DNA of 64,000 nucleotides. Source: Poecilobothrus nobilitatus. Lineage: Eukaryota; Arthropoda; Insecta; Diptera; Dolichopodidae. Positions 11,386 through 22,893 of this stretch are shown here, in pieces. The position numbers were made by a program, and so were the translations under genes. The notes under the pieces are model-generated. The model saw only the letters and a list, made by a program, of their open reading frames with translations. It did no database searches and was not told where the DNA came from. The first letter of the stretch is position 1, and the number at the start of each line of letters is the position of its first letter. The stretch covers positions 262,717,590 to 262,781,589 of the forward strand of contig OX352773.1 in the NCBI GenBank assembly GCA_947095535.1, given 5' to 3'.

Positions 11386-12412
11386 ATTAACTAACCGGAA
11401 TGTATTTAGAATATACCTAAAGAAACCTCGTATAAAAATTCCAGGTAGAAAAAAATGGCGGCAAAATCAAAATGATACCTCAATTTTGAACACCCTTTAT
11501 CACAAAACACGTTTATTTTACTATAATGAAAGAACTTTTAAACACTCTCCAACAACTCAATAAAAGATCCATATCTGACAGTTCAACTAATTTGTGAAAA
11601 ACAAAATTGTCAAGATATTTTCGTTCTTTTTCTCGAAAGAGCGAGACGAGTGCAGAAAAAGTGCTCCATGATGATCTCTGTAACGTCAATTTCTTTATAA
11701 AGTCTACAATTAAGAACCATATGAATATGTAATCATTTAACACGTTTACCATGTCTACCATATCTACAATGGCTCTTAATAACTCTTATTATTTACAAAT
11801 CAATTAATTAATTTGATTATTCGGAGGTTAACAATATCATGTTTTTCTTCAAAATGCTCTGGAACTGAATATTTTTGCTTATTCTTGAGTTCTTTTTCCT
11901 TATGATTGGGTTTACTAAGAATTGAATATTTATTTTTATGGAACTTTTTGGAAACTTTGTTGCGAATGAAGTAATTAGTGTATAACGAAAATAAATTAAA
12001 TGATTTTAGTCCTAATCAGAAGATGTTTGAGAGCCTCAAAATAAAGTAATGTTTCCAAAAATCATGTAGGTTTCATAAACGTAGGGTCGTATATAAATTT
12101 TTTTGTTTTTTCCTAGCTATTGCTAGGAACGAATAACTTTTAAAAAATGTTTATACTTAAGTAATCGTATGTAAAGTTCTAATCAATTGAAGTACATATT
12201 CATAATTAATATTGCGATAATAAAATTTAGGAAATAACACACTTTTAAAATAAGATATCTATATACATACATATGTCTGTAATCTGTATAACAAAATGTC
12301 ATTCTAAAATGCTTATTTTTATTTAGTTATGTATATTCCTACTAAGGCCATTATAGATCGAATAATATTTATTAATTTATATACTAATGTTATTTACTTT
12401 TTTTAAATTGTA
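11386..12412. other. AT-rich spacer, no gene seen
   Basis: No coding exon or clear repeat, apart from the possible mariner terminus GAACACCCTTTATCAC near 11490. Confidence 0.4.
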
Positions 12413-12515
12413 CAGAGTGTTTTCAATTGGAGTACCGGTACTGCACCCAGTGAATGGAGGGGTTAAAACAAACAAAACATTGTATCGAGGAGAGATAGAA
12501 AAAAATTATTAAGCA
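12413..12515 (+). mobile_element. Truncated mariner-like MITE end
   Basis: TACAGAGTGTTTTC followed by TACTGCACCCAGTGAATGG and TTAAAACAAACAAAACATTG matches the reverse complement of the right end of the complete copy at 12582-12910. Similarity fades near 12515, so only one end is left. The two copies lie close together in opposite orientation. Confidence 0.75.
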
Positions 12516-12581
12516 CAGAATTAAAAAATTTGAAACGGTTATTCTAAATGAAAAGATAAGAAGTAACCAAAATACTGTTTA

Positions 12582-12910
12582 CAGGGTGTTTCAAAAAAAA
12601 ATTGAGTTTGAAACATAATTTTGTGATTTTAAATCATTTTAAACCTTCATAACTTTGTAATTGTTGGGTGGATGAAGATCATTAGTTTATAAAATTAGGC
12701 ATTTTACTCTCCAAAATGTATTTATTTGCATATACCTATAACAAACCGTTTAAAAGTTACAAATGGTTTATGAAAAACTATTAAAAATCTTTAAAGCCGT
12801 ATATCTCGGGAACGGTGCAGAATCGATCCTTCCACCAATACAAGTTTTTGTTTGTTTTAACTTTCCCAATCACTGATTGCAGTATAGTACCACTAGCCGG
12901 AAACACTCTG
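12582..12910 (-). mobile_element. Mariner-like MITE of 329 bp
   Basis: The termini are CAGGGTGTTTC on the left and GGAAACACTCTG on the right (reverse complement CAGAGTGTTTCC). TA lies on both sides (12580-12581 and 12911-12912), as expected for Tc1/mariner elements. There is no coding capacity. Confidence 0.8.
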
Positions 12911-12964
12911 TATGTTATATATATTTACACAATATTTGGTAGCAAGGGTTTTTGTTTTCAATTA

Positions 12965-13055
12965 ATAAAACTTGTTACCTGTAGAGGATTTGAACCCTCA
13001 ATCCATCGGTTAATAAACCACATGTTTAACTACTACAGCACTGAGACTCAGCGTA
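12965..13055 (-). mobile_element. tRNA-derived SINE head (family 3)
   Basis: On the minus strand it reads GTGCTGTAGTAGTTAAACAT, then GAGGGTTCAAATCCTCTACA and GGTAACAAG. These have the form of pol III A-box and B-box regions. It is a relative of the copies at 29735 and 53745. Confidence 0.7.
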
Positions 13056-13059
13056 TTTT

Positions 13060-14470
13060 TATTTATATTATGATAACGTTAATATTAAAAATTAAAACAT
13101 AAAAGAAAAATGTCAATTAACACTTAATTTTATTACTTTTATTATACCTGATTAATAATTAATTATAGGTATAAAAGTGTATTATAATTCTGGAAATTTG
13201 CGAATTTTTACAGTATTTATTATGTACATATCAATAATTTATTTTGGTGGTTAGTTTTTAATTTTTATCTGAATTGATAGTAGTATTGGCGTGTAGTCTA
13301 ATCGATCAGATAGAGTTTTATGACTCTTATAAGTCATATTAAACTTAATTGACCTTTTCCTTGATTGATATCATTTAACAAACCATTTGACTTCCCATTA
13401 ATTTTTTTTTTTTTATTATTATTACATAAAATGTAGATGTACATATTTATTGGAAAATCTTCCAGTACAATTTATATTAAATTACAAGGTTTTATCTGTT
13501 AGATTATTTTTGATTACAAATTTCTTAAAACTTTTGTATTATGTAATATTGATAACTGCCGGTTTCTTGTTTTTGATCAAAGTAAATGTCGAAAAAAAGT
13601 TTTTGTCACTAAACTGTCACAGTTGCAGTATAGAATCCATTATAACTACTAGCAAAACTAGATTAATGACATGTGATGAGGCTCAAGATAAAAAGAAGCT
13701 CAACACTGATTAAATTTTCTATAAATATATCCTCAAATAAAACTTTCTGAAATTCGATGTTCGAAATTGATCAATTTTTATTCTGATTATAACACTTCAC
13801 TATCTATCTTAGTATTATAAAACAAAGGAAGCAGAATGTAAAACCAAAGATTTCGGGTTCCCCCCACTATATTAAATTCCTTGGTGTCTAAATTTGTTGA
13901 TTTCAACAATAAATTCAAGGATTTATTTTCAAGATTTTTTTTTTTTAAGATTATTTTTGTTCTAGATTGTTTCCTTTTCAGGATATATATTGACACCTAA
14001 AAATATAATGTGGGAGTTTTAATATTCACGTTTTACTTTGAAAAAATTTGTACAGGTAATTAAAAATAAGCAAATTTTAATTTTTGACTTCTAATATAGT
14101 TCTTAAACAGGGTGAGATATAAAAGAAAATGTTCTGAAGAAATGTCTGTTCTAATTTTGAAAGATCTTTCCCCTATTCAAGGTTCTGTCTATAGAACCGT
14201 TGCGGAGATATGGAGGAAGCAAAATCTAGCAAAAATTTGGTGGAGTTACATAGAAAAGTTGTTCCACAACATAATTTTTTTCACGAAACCCATCAATGAT
14301 GGTGAAAATTTCATTACTCTATTTTTAACAGTGCAGAAGTTTTGAAAGCAGACAAACTGACGTACAGAAATGAAGCTAATAATTAAGTAAATTTTTTTTT
14401 ATTGTTTTTTTAACTTGTATAAAAAAAAAGCAAAATTTAAATGAAAAATTAATTTAATTGTGTGTTGATG
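13060..14470. other. AT-rich spacer with a possible decayed repeat
   Basis: The less AT-rich patch at 14110-14340 includes TCTATAGAACCGTTGCGGAG, phrasing similar to the mini-me-like repeats elsewhere here. The open frame across it has no recognisable motif. The rest is plain AT-rich DNA. Confidence 0.35.
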
Positions 14471-14473
14471 GTT

Positions 14474-14545
14474 AGCTCAGAATAGGGAAGAATAGAACCT
14501 ATATATACTTGCCTTTTGAACTTAGACCCTATTCTTGAGCTTTTT
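14474..14545. repeat. Short inverted repeat
   Basis: AGCTCAGAATAGGG at 14474 is matched in inverse by CCCTATTCTTGAGCT near 14527-14541. The CCCTATTCT terminus recalls the outer element at 30815, so it may be a tiny relative of it. Confidence 0.4.
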
Positions 14546-14814
14546 GACTTATAATTTGCTTCAACTCAATTCGTATCTTTTTTTTTTTATATTACATACG
14601 TTGTTGTCAAGTTTTTGTCAAATTGACGTCCTTATCAAGTTTTAGGTCTTAAATTTACTTTAAATTGAATCGTTGAATATTAAAAATATTAAATGCAATT
14701 TATAAGACACGGTTTTCTAGTTTATAGCTTTTTTTTTTATTTTATAATTTTTTAAGATGTTTAAAAATTTTATTTTTTAAATTCTATATTTTAATCATAA
14801 ATAAAATAAATTTA

Positions 14815-14900
14815 ACCAATGGTGGAGTGACAAAGCCACCAGTCTTTCGGTCGAAAGATCCCCGGTTCAAACATCTGTTTAGTCACTACAATTATAATTT
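14815..14900 (+). mobile_element. tRNA-derived SINE head (family 1-like)
   Basis: AACCAATGGTGGAGTGACAA followed by TCTTTCGGTCGAAAGATCCC and CGGTTCAAACATC has tRNA-like A-box and B-box spacing. The B box is mutated (AACATC instead of AATCCC), and an AT-rich tail follows. Confidence 0.65.
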
Positions 14901-16096
14901 AATACTTGTACCGCAACTATACCTATGGAAAAGGAAAAGTTGATTTATTACCTCATCAGATTGTCTGTAGCGGGGAAATCAAAAGAAAAAAAATTCCAAA
15001 TGGAAATCTAAAAAATTATGACTCAAAATCAAAAGTTGAAAAATTTCCTATTAATTAAAAAAAAAATTATAATATTTAAAGGTGTTAATTAATATTAAAA
15101 TTTATTTAATATTTTATATTTATTATCATCTTATTTATTATAAATAACGGATAATATGCTATTTAAAGATCTTTAAAGATATTTTTAAATATTATTTTAA
15201 CGCTATATAATTTTACGAATGGACAAACAAATGAGTGTAAATTTGTGTTATTAAAAATAATTAAAATTTTAGAGTATGGTAACACTTATAATAAAGACAT
15301 CATATTATAAACAAATTAGTTTTGCTTAACAGACTGAGTTTTTTTTTTTTTTATTATTTAATTAGCGAATAAATTGATATTAAACTAAATTTTATTTTTA
15401 TTATTTGAAATAAAAAATTTAATGATTCCATGTAATAGCAATGAGTGCTTGGCTTAAATAATTTAATTAAATGTTTTTTTTTTTTTTTTTTGGTTTTTTG
15501 AACACAAAAAATATGACTAATTTATAGCAGACAATTTTGCTTCAAATGTATATCTAGAAGTGGAAATAGATTTTCTATAGATAAAGTCAAATTAAATATT
15601 GAGAATTATTTTGAATTATTATTTATTAAATTTTTACACAATTTTTTGGAAATATTTTTGATTTTTACTGGTAGGTAATACAAAATTATTTAAAATGACA
15701 TGTTAGTTTTTTTTTGATTTAGTCGTAGGACATCCGGAAGGGAAATGTTGTCATTGTTTTCTTACCATATTATATGTGTTGGAGGGGGGGGGGAAACTAT
15801 TTTTTTGATATAATTTTTTATGCTTAAATACGCACATATATGTTTTTTCATAGTCACACCCGGAATGAAATGCCTGCCATCTTTTCCTTACTACATTTTA
15901 ACATATAACATTGGCTTTATAATGAGTTTTCCCTTAGAGATGATACCATTTTTAAAATTAAAAAAAAACTCACAAATTATTCAGGGAGACCAAAATTTTG
16001 TTTTTATTTGATGCCATTATGTATGGAAAATAAAATCATTCAAATGACCACCACGACTTCTCCGTACTTACTGCATTCTGTCAGCCCAATTTTTCA
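14900..16096. other. AT-rich spacer, no gene seen
   Basis: It includes a G-run (GGAGGGGGGGGGG near 15781) and poly-T tracts. No supported coding or repeat boundary. Confidence 0.35.
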
Positions 16097-16726
16097 TCAC
16101 TTTTCACATAAATTTGGCTGTATTTCATCAATAGCACGTTCAATATTGATTTTTAATTGCTCAATTGTTATTGGATTATCAGCATAAACTTGTGACTTAA
16201 CATATCCCCAAAGAAAGAAATCACAAGGTGTTAAATCACTCGACCTGGGAGGATAATTAACTGGACCATTTCTTCAAATAATTTCATTACCAAATTTTGT
16301 TTTTAATAAATCGATTTTTAAGGTGGCTGTGTAGCAGGTGGCATCGTCTTGTTTAAACCACATTCCTTCCAGATTATTCTCAACAACAGCAGGAAAAAAA
16401 AAATCATTTAACATTGTTCGGTATCGTTCTCCATTAAATGTTACTCTTCGACCATTTTCTTCAAAAAAATATTGATCAATCACTCCACCAGCATGAATTA
16501 CATACCACACATTGATTTTATCTAGATATTATGGTGTCTGAACAGTTTCGTGCAGAATTTCATCACTCCAAATTCTGCAATTTTGTTTGTTTACATAACC
16601 ATTTATCCAAAAATGAGCTTTATCACTGAATAAAATTTTTCGATAAAAATGTTCATCAAATGAGCATTGCTTTGGATAAAACAATTTAACAATTTCTAAA
16701 CGTTGTTGAAGCGTGTATCTTTCCAT
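16097..16726 (-). pseudogene. Internally deleted rosa-like mariner transposase (DD41D), copy 2
   Basis: On the minus strand it starts at ATG 16726 with MERYTLQQRLEIVKLFY and jumps straight to FDEHFYRKILFSDKAHFW, so most of the DNA-binding half is deleted. It continues with NGYVNKQNCRIWSDEI, a frameshift, then MWYVIHAGGVIDQYFFEENG, the second catalytic block FKQDDATCYTA, and one in-frame TGA at about 16274. The last part is YPPRSSDLTPCDFFLWGYVK with the natural TGA stop at 16097-16099. Counting from the aspartate of KQD to that of PCD gives 41 residues between them. DD41D is the spacing reported for the rosa mariner group known from tephritid flies. The usual Gly after the second Asp is Asp here. 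The copy cannot make an active enzyme. Confidence 0.88.
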
Positions 16727-18049
16727 GATTAAATGGCATAACCTATTGAACACAAATGACATAAGAAATGTCAAAAAATAATACGTAGTGTTACCATTAT
16801 AACCATTTTAAATTGTATCATTCCTCTTGGAAAACCCGTTATTTAAATCATTTTTCTTTATAATTTAAGATCTATACAAAGTCTTTTGTAATATAAAATA
16901 AAAACAGAATATGTTATTGGTTGTGTTTGGGTGCATAAGTTTAAAATGTCTGAATAACAAAATAATAAAATCTGTTATACTTGGCAAACCATAATTCTTT
17001 GGCCAACTCAACTCAACGAAAGTTTTTCTTAACATTGTAACATTGTATTTCAGAGTTTCTATATATAGGTACATTAAAAGATGTGGTATCTTTACAGCTT
17101 AGCTCAACCTCTAATCTGTGCTTTGCTTGCTCTGCTCACTAGGTTCTTGTAAAACCCTCGTGCCCTGGAATCTAAATCAAGGTGATACCGTTATGTACTG
17201 AAATTATTTTTAATACTTCTTGGCAACTCTTTATCACTTTAGAATAGACCGGTTTTGGAACTATAGTTCTCATACGTTTTAATTAATTTTAAAATTGTGA
17301 TTCCATAGTAAATTTCATTTTTAGAATTTTACAACAGAACAAAATCTGAAATCACATTTTTCCTTAAATTAAAATTCGAATTTACAATGTCACAATATTA
17401 ACAGAGTATTGCGAAAATAACAATAAATATGGTGTAGGTGTTTAGATAAGTGACAATTTAAATTAATTATTAATAATGCGGTTTAATTTTTTGATTAAGA
17501 AAATCATTTTACAAAAGTATTATCAGCTATTATTGGTTTTTTATTACAAAAATTTATACACTAATTTTGATTTACTAATAAAAAAAAATTATTTGTGGTG
17601 AATTTCTAATTAAGAATTGATAATAAACTGACTCAGAATGAAAGTACATATATTTACTCATCAAAAATTAAAACGATTTATGTTTTATATATATAAAAAC
17701 TTAATTAAAATTATTATTTATTTTGTTGTCGTTATACCTTTTGTGTAATAAAGTTGTTTTGTATTAACCGATTTGAACCTTTTTTGAAATGCCAAATAAT
17801 ATACTTAAATTCTAAAATTGCAATATTCAATCAAAAATTTTTATTTTTTTAAATAAGTAGGTGATTCTATACAATTCGAACATGTTGGTATTTCGTATGC
17901 TACAAAGCGTGGTATTTAAAAAAAAAACAATAATCAAAATAAGTTTTTACGATAAATTAGAGTTTTCAACTCGAGTTTTAAAAAGTGGACTGTTATTTGT
18001 TTTTTATAAATAATAATTCTTAATTATATATTTATTAAAATGCAGCATC
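16727..18049. other. AT-rich spacer, no gene seen
   Basis: The patch 17080-17240 is somewhat less AT-rich but shows no recognisable coding or repeat signature. Confidence 0.35.
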
Positions 18050-18235
18050 CCAGTTTGCTTAAATTCGATTCGCTAAAAGATATTTTGCCTAATACCATTT
18101 GTTAAAAGTCTTTTCGCGATATGTCCCTTTTGTTAAAAGTCTTTTTGTAAAAAGGCATTTTGCAATAATTTTTTTTTTTTCAAATGGCATTAGGCGAAAT
18201 ATGTTTTTGTGAAATGGCTTTAGGCCAACTGTTCT
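18050..18235. repeat. Inverted-repeat element with TTTGCCTAAT units
   Basis: TTTTGCCTAATACCATTTGT at about 18083 is inverted as CAAATGGCATTAGGCGAAAT at about 18181. Between and after them are the degenerate units TTTGTTAAAAGTCTTTT (twice) and GAAATGGCTTTAGGCC. It is built from short related modules; the class is unknown. Confidence 0.55.
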
Positions 18236-18496
18236 AGACCCATACTACAAACAGTTCTTTAACTATATAATAGGAATACGTTAACAAAAATGATATGATT
18301 ATATTATTAATAAGATTTCTATTATTCAATATTCTGCAAATTTTATCTGTGATATATAAAATATGAATTAAAAAAATTTTTTTTAAAAGGATAAGCAATA
18401 AATTAAAAGAAAAATTATAAATTTATTATTTCAATAAGTTATCCTTAACTTAAAATTTAACAACTTAGTTTTGATTGGAGTTTAAATTTATGTTTT

Positions 18497-19275
18497 TATA
18501 CCCGTACGATAGGATCGGGTATAATAAAATTACTCCTCCGTTTGTAACACCTCGAAATAAGCGAGCTAGATATACCTTCAAAGGTATGGATCGGATCAGA
18601 AAAAAATTCTAAGACTTTTGAGCCATGTCCGTCCGTCCGTCCGTCCGTCCGTCCGTCAGCACGCTAACTCAAAAACTAAGAAAGCTAGAATCTTGAAATT
18701 TACACAAAATATTTTGGGAGTAATTTGTAGGTTCCCTATTTTTTTTGGTTGAGTTTGGACCAAGCCTTAGGGTAGCTCTCGAACACCTAACTTTTAGATC
18801 CCCACATTTTTTTTGCAATAGAGCTATGAAATTTTAACTACTGATAGATCTCACAAAAATATTAATTTTATTTTTAATAACTTTTTTTTGTAGCCCCACC
18901 CGTTACGGAGCTACAGCTCCCCAAAAGTTCAAAAAAGCTCTATATTTAAATTGTTATAGCACAAGTTGTATAAGGTATATCTTCATTTTGAAAACGCCAA
19001 ACGATTACTATTTTTATTAGCTTTAAAAGTATATATACAATTAATATATACTTGTGGCATACGGTGTCTTAATTTACCGTTATGCGAAACTAAAATTTTG
19101 CAAAATCCTTTAACCCTTCTATTTTCTAAACGGTTTAAGTTGGAAATTTTGACAGAAGTTAGATCTTTGAAAATAAGTATGAGTCATTTCAGAAATTTTT
19201 TATGTATCACCCCCCGTTTAGGAGCTGTAAGGAGTCAAAAACTGAAAATTTCCTATTTACCTGTAACTTGAACAC
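18497..19275 (+). mobile_element. mini-me-like element with a (GTCC)n proto-microsatellite
   Basis: It starts with the small palindrome ATACCCGTACGATAGGATCG...GGGTAT. After it come GGTATGGATCGGATC, GAGCCAT and seven GTCC units (18628-18657), then CTCAAAAACTAAGAAAGCTA. GC-rich snatches such as CCCACCCGTTACGGAGCTAC and CCCCCCGTTTAGGAGCTG recur downstream. The order (cggGTATA start, GTCY run, then an 'aactcaaaaact' block) matches the mini-me type repeats described from flies. No protein is coded. The 3' end is approximate. Confidence 0.65.
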
Positions 19276-20382
19276 CTGTTAGAATTTTTTTGAAGTAAAA
19301 CACAAAAATTAAAGCTTCAACATCATACACTTACTTATTTCTGTTAACAACTTTTTTTAATAATATAGGGTTACTTTATAATTGACGAAAGTGTTACTTG
19401 ATTTTTTCAAATTTTCTAACAAATTTCTTCAACAAATTTTTTGCATTTGTTTTATTCAATAATTTGAAATTGTTGAGGATATAATGCGCAGTACATAAAA
19501 ATGTAAATAAATATACAACATAACGGTTGCTTGAAGAATTTTTATTTACATGATATTGATATAGATACATACTTATATAATATCATGTTTATTTACATAT
19601 CGTATATGTCACTAGTGAATGAATGATAAGAGTATAGATGTATATTATATAGCGCCGTATTTACATACATATATGTATTTTATTGTACTTATAAGAAATT
19701 ATTCTGTCAATGGAATATTTAAATATAATATAATATAATATTTAAAATTATATTTACTATTTTGTACTAAGTAAATTTAATATACATTTACCGCTTAGTA
19801 TTAAATGGTACTATAGAATATTTGAAAAAGTTTTGGATTGATAATCGTTATGTGGAAGGTTAAAATCTGCTTTTGAAGAATGTATAAACATGTAGTTTGA
19901 ATATATGTACAACCCATAGTTCTAGAAATTATAAAATTCACCCAAATTATTTTAAAATACTAAAATATTAAAAAAATAATATTGTGAGCAGAGTGACAGG
20001 CTGTTAACATACTAACGGTTCGTACGGGTATCTAAGAGTTGACAAAGGCAACTGTATTCTTCCTCGTTTTCATAAATTTTTATGCCACTTAAGTTTAAAT
20101 ATAATAATGAGAAATCAAAACTTTCAAAACTTCTTTATATTAATATTATTATGTATTTACAAATAGTAAGATATAGTCTTCTTATGTGGGATGCTTAATT
20201 AAACTTTCATAAATTGATAAAAAATACAGCTAAACTTTTTCATGCATCATCCACGCTCATCAAATAAGGATTAACCAAACTCAACATTTGACAAAAGTTT
20301 GTTTCTTGAAAAGCTTTAAAAATATCTACAAATATAATTTCTATATGCCTTTTATATCTAGGTCTTATTTTAGAGTATGAGC
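19276..20382. other. AT-rich spacer, no gene seen
   Basis: Only AT-rich sequence with TATA-type microsatellite patches near 19600-19740. Confidence 0.35.
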
Positions 20383-20650
20383 CGAATGTATAAAAATGAA
20401 CTTGAACTCAAATATAACTTTTTTAAACAAAAAATACGTGTAGTTTTTATTTGTTTTGACTATGATTTGAGTTCAAGCTCAGCTTTATACATTTAATCCC
20501 ATGTGGCGAATGCTTAAAACTGAGCTTGAACTCAAATCTCATTTTTTCACAATCGTCAATTCGAGAGTAGTTTATGTTTGAAAAAGAACTCAAATTTGAT
20601 AAAACTGAGCTAAAACTCAAATTTGAGTTTAAGCTCAGTTTTATGCATTC
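20383..20650. mobile_element. Two adjacent foldback elements (CGAATGCATAAAACTGAGC family)
   Basis: Unit 1 (20383-20494) runs from CGAATGTATAAAAATGAAC to the inverse GTTCAAGCTCAGCTTTATAC. Unit 2 (20507-20650) runs from CGAATGCTTAAAACTGAGC to GCTCAGTTTTATGCATTC, with an extra inner palindrome at 20599-20641. The shared arm is about 30 nt. There is no coding content. Confidence 0.8.
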
Positions 20651-20771
20651 AACTTAATATTATAACTTTATTAGCCGGTAAAAACAGATTCTTGTCCTCA
20701 ATCTTATTGTTATTAATATTTTTTATTGCACATAATTTAAATTCTACATACAATAGTCTTCAATCTAATTT

Positions 20772-20935
20772 TTTTTTTTTTTTTTGGTTCATTTCCCTGC
20801 CACATAATTAATGTACAAGAAAAAAACAAAATTACACAACCTTTCCTATTCAGACGTGGCTGTACATATCATAAGGAGGAATTACTCTTACGACGTGTGT
20901 GGGATCCGAACCCACACTGCCTCGATCAATCTTAT
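20772..20935 (-). mobile_element. tRNA-derived SINE, family 2, 5'-truncated
   Basis: On the minus strand it reads GAGGCAGTGTGGGTTCGGAT, then CCCACACACGTCGTAAGAG, TACAGCCACGTCTGAATAGG and ATGTGGCAGGGAAATGA, followed by a poly-A tail (the T run at 20769-20785). This is the same body as the copies at 30322, 32470 and 53840. The 5' head is missing or degraded. Confidence 0.85.
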
Positions 20936-22519
20936 TTATTAACTATTCATATAAAAATTTTGAAAATAAATATAAAATAAAAATTACTAAAAAAAAAAAA
21001 AACTTTCAATAAATTTCAATGATTCTTCCTTCCTTCAAAAATTTTTTTTATTTATTTTATACACACCTAAAGTATTAGGGAGAGTATTATCCCATATTAT
21101 TGGAATTATGTACTTAATTCCAATGTCAACAACTTATCAAGTTAAACTCAAACTAAAAAAAAAATGAAAAAATAAAAATAAAAAAATTTAAGAAAATAAA
21201 TAAAAAAGTTTTTATTAAATGTAAACTATTACGCACTTAAAAGTGCAAATGACCGAAAAAACTTGTAATAAAAAAGCTTTTTTTGAGAGAAAAAAATAAG
21301 GAGGAAAAACAAATTAAATATTTATATGTATGTATACATATGTGTACATATACCAAAAAATAAAGTCATTGGCTCATCAAATAACATTATTTATACTCAT
21401 TTAAAAAATAGTGAGTTGATTTTTTTTTTAAACAGACATTCATACGTACCTAACAAATTAATTACAAAACAACAACAAAAAAAAAAAAAAATGATTAGAG
21501 AATATATGAAACAAGGTCGTACAATTTCGAATCAAAGGCACAGGTGAATTGTGAGAAAACAAAAATAATTAAATTAAATTAAGAAATACCTGAAATACTC
21601 ATATTATGTAAATTGATAAGTGCATACCTAGATAAAAGGTATAGGTACTATTTAATAGTATAGTTTTAATCTTTGTTTGTACATACATATGTATATATGT
21701 TAATTAGTAAGGAATTTACAGGTGAACATATTATAATAAACTCATAGATTTATATTATGTACTTTATATAAACCATTATACAGTCCAAAGTTTTTTACGT
21801 AATATGGTTGATATGATTATCAATTATGCCTTTATCAATTCTAAGATAATAATAGTGTTAATCAAATAATATTTTTATTTTAATTAAATAATTATTTTTC
21901 TAGAAAAAGCTTCTTTTTTATTTTTTGTTTTGTACAAAGATCAGCTGATCAGTGACGTATACTCTTTATAATAAAAGGTTTCATATTGATTAAAACAACT
22001 ATTAACAATATTATTTTTGTAATATGCTCTGATGAAAAGAGGCAAATAGATTTTTTTTGTTTTTAATAAAATAATAAGTTTATTATTAATTTAATTCTAA
22101 ATGAAAAATTTTCTAAACACATTATAGAATAAAGTGATTTTAGAATTACTAAAAAAAAAAAATATAAAAATCTGAAGTTCTGTCACAAGCTTGTTTGAAA
22201 TATGCATACATATATGTGCATAAATTAAAAAAAAGTTTTATAAACTTTATTTTTTATCAAATAAACAATTTATAAAAGTTGTTTTTCTTTTAAAACCTTT
22301 TCTTAATTATAATTATTACGTTGCGTAATACAAAATTTTTATTTATATTAATTGTTTGTTTTTATTTTTTCAGATAAAAATAAAATTATAAAATTCATTG
22401 TTTTTTTTTTTTTTAAAAGAAAATTTTGGTCAATATATTTTTTTGTTTTTTAAGATAAAATCAGATTTTTATCATTATTTTTTGTTATGCGCCTTTAGAT
22501 ATGCAATAACAGATTTTTT
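20936..22519. other. AT-rich spacer, no gene seen
   Basis: Poly-A rich. CACAGGTGAATT at about 21540 and ACAGGTGAACAT at about 21719 are AG-GT pairs without convincing exon context. Confidence 0.35.
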
Positions 22520-22893
22520 CCTTGCCACTCCTATGAGGAGTATAGGGGGTCCACTATACTTCAGTTTCGTGTATCATTAATTTCACTAAGCCGTTGATTA
22601 CTCGGCTGTAGCTGTTGTACAAGAAAAACGTTTCTTTTTTATTTCTACGCCATCTATTATCTTATACAAAAATTATGGTTTAATTATTATTTTATTATAT
22701 AGCAATATGATATTAATTATAATTTATAGGACATAGGTATATACTTATTTTTAATTTAATTATAATCTACTAATTATATATTAAAAGAAAAATTTCTATT
22801 ATTTTTTATTAATTTCTATGATCCAGCCGGGATTTGAACCCGAAACTTTTCGTATGAAATGCCGGTGTCTTAACCACTACACCATTGGCTGAA
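22520..22893 (-). mobile_element. Composite tRNA-derived SINE, family 1, near full length
   Basis: The minus-strand head is CAATGGTGTAGTGGTTAAGA followed by GTTTCGGGTTCAAATCCCGG, with good A and B boxes. After an AT-rich linker comes the body GTATAAGATAATAGATGGCG, then ACAGCTACAGCCGAGTAATC, AACGGCTTAGTGAA and GGACCCCCTATACTCCTC. The end can fold (CACTCCTATGAGGAGT). The same body occurs at 37550 and 38163. Confidence 0.8.

Noticed and set aside
14112..14345. 77-codon frame in a less AT-rich patch
   Set aside because: No recognisable domain, no splice signals consistent with an exon. The phrasing resembles non-coding repeats in the window.
22823..22893. Possible tRNA gene with good A and B boxes on the minus strand
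   Set aside because: No convincing acceptor stem or anticodon arm, and the same head occurs with a conserved SINE body elsewhere.
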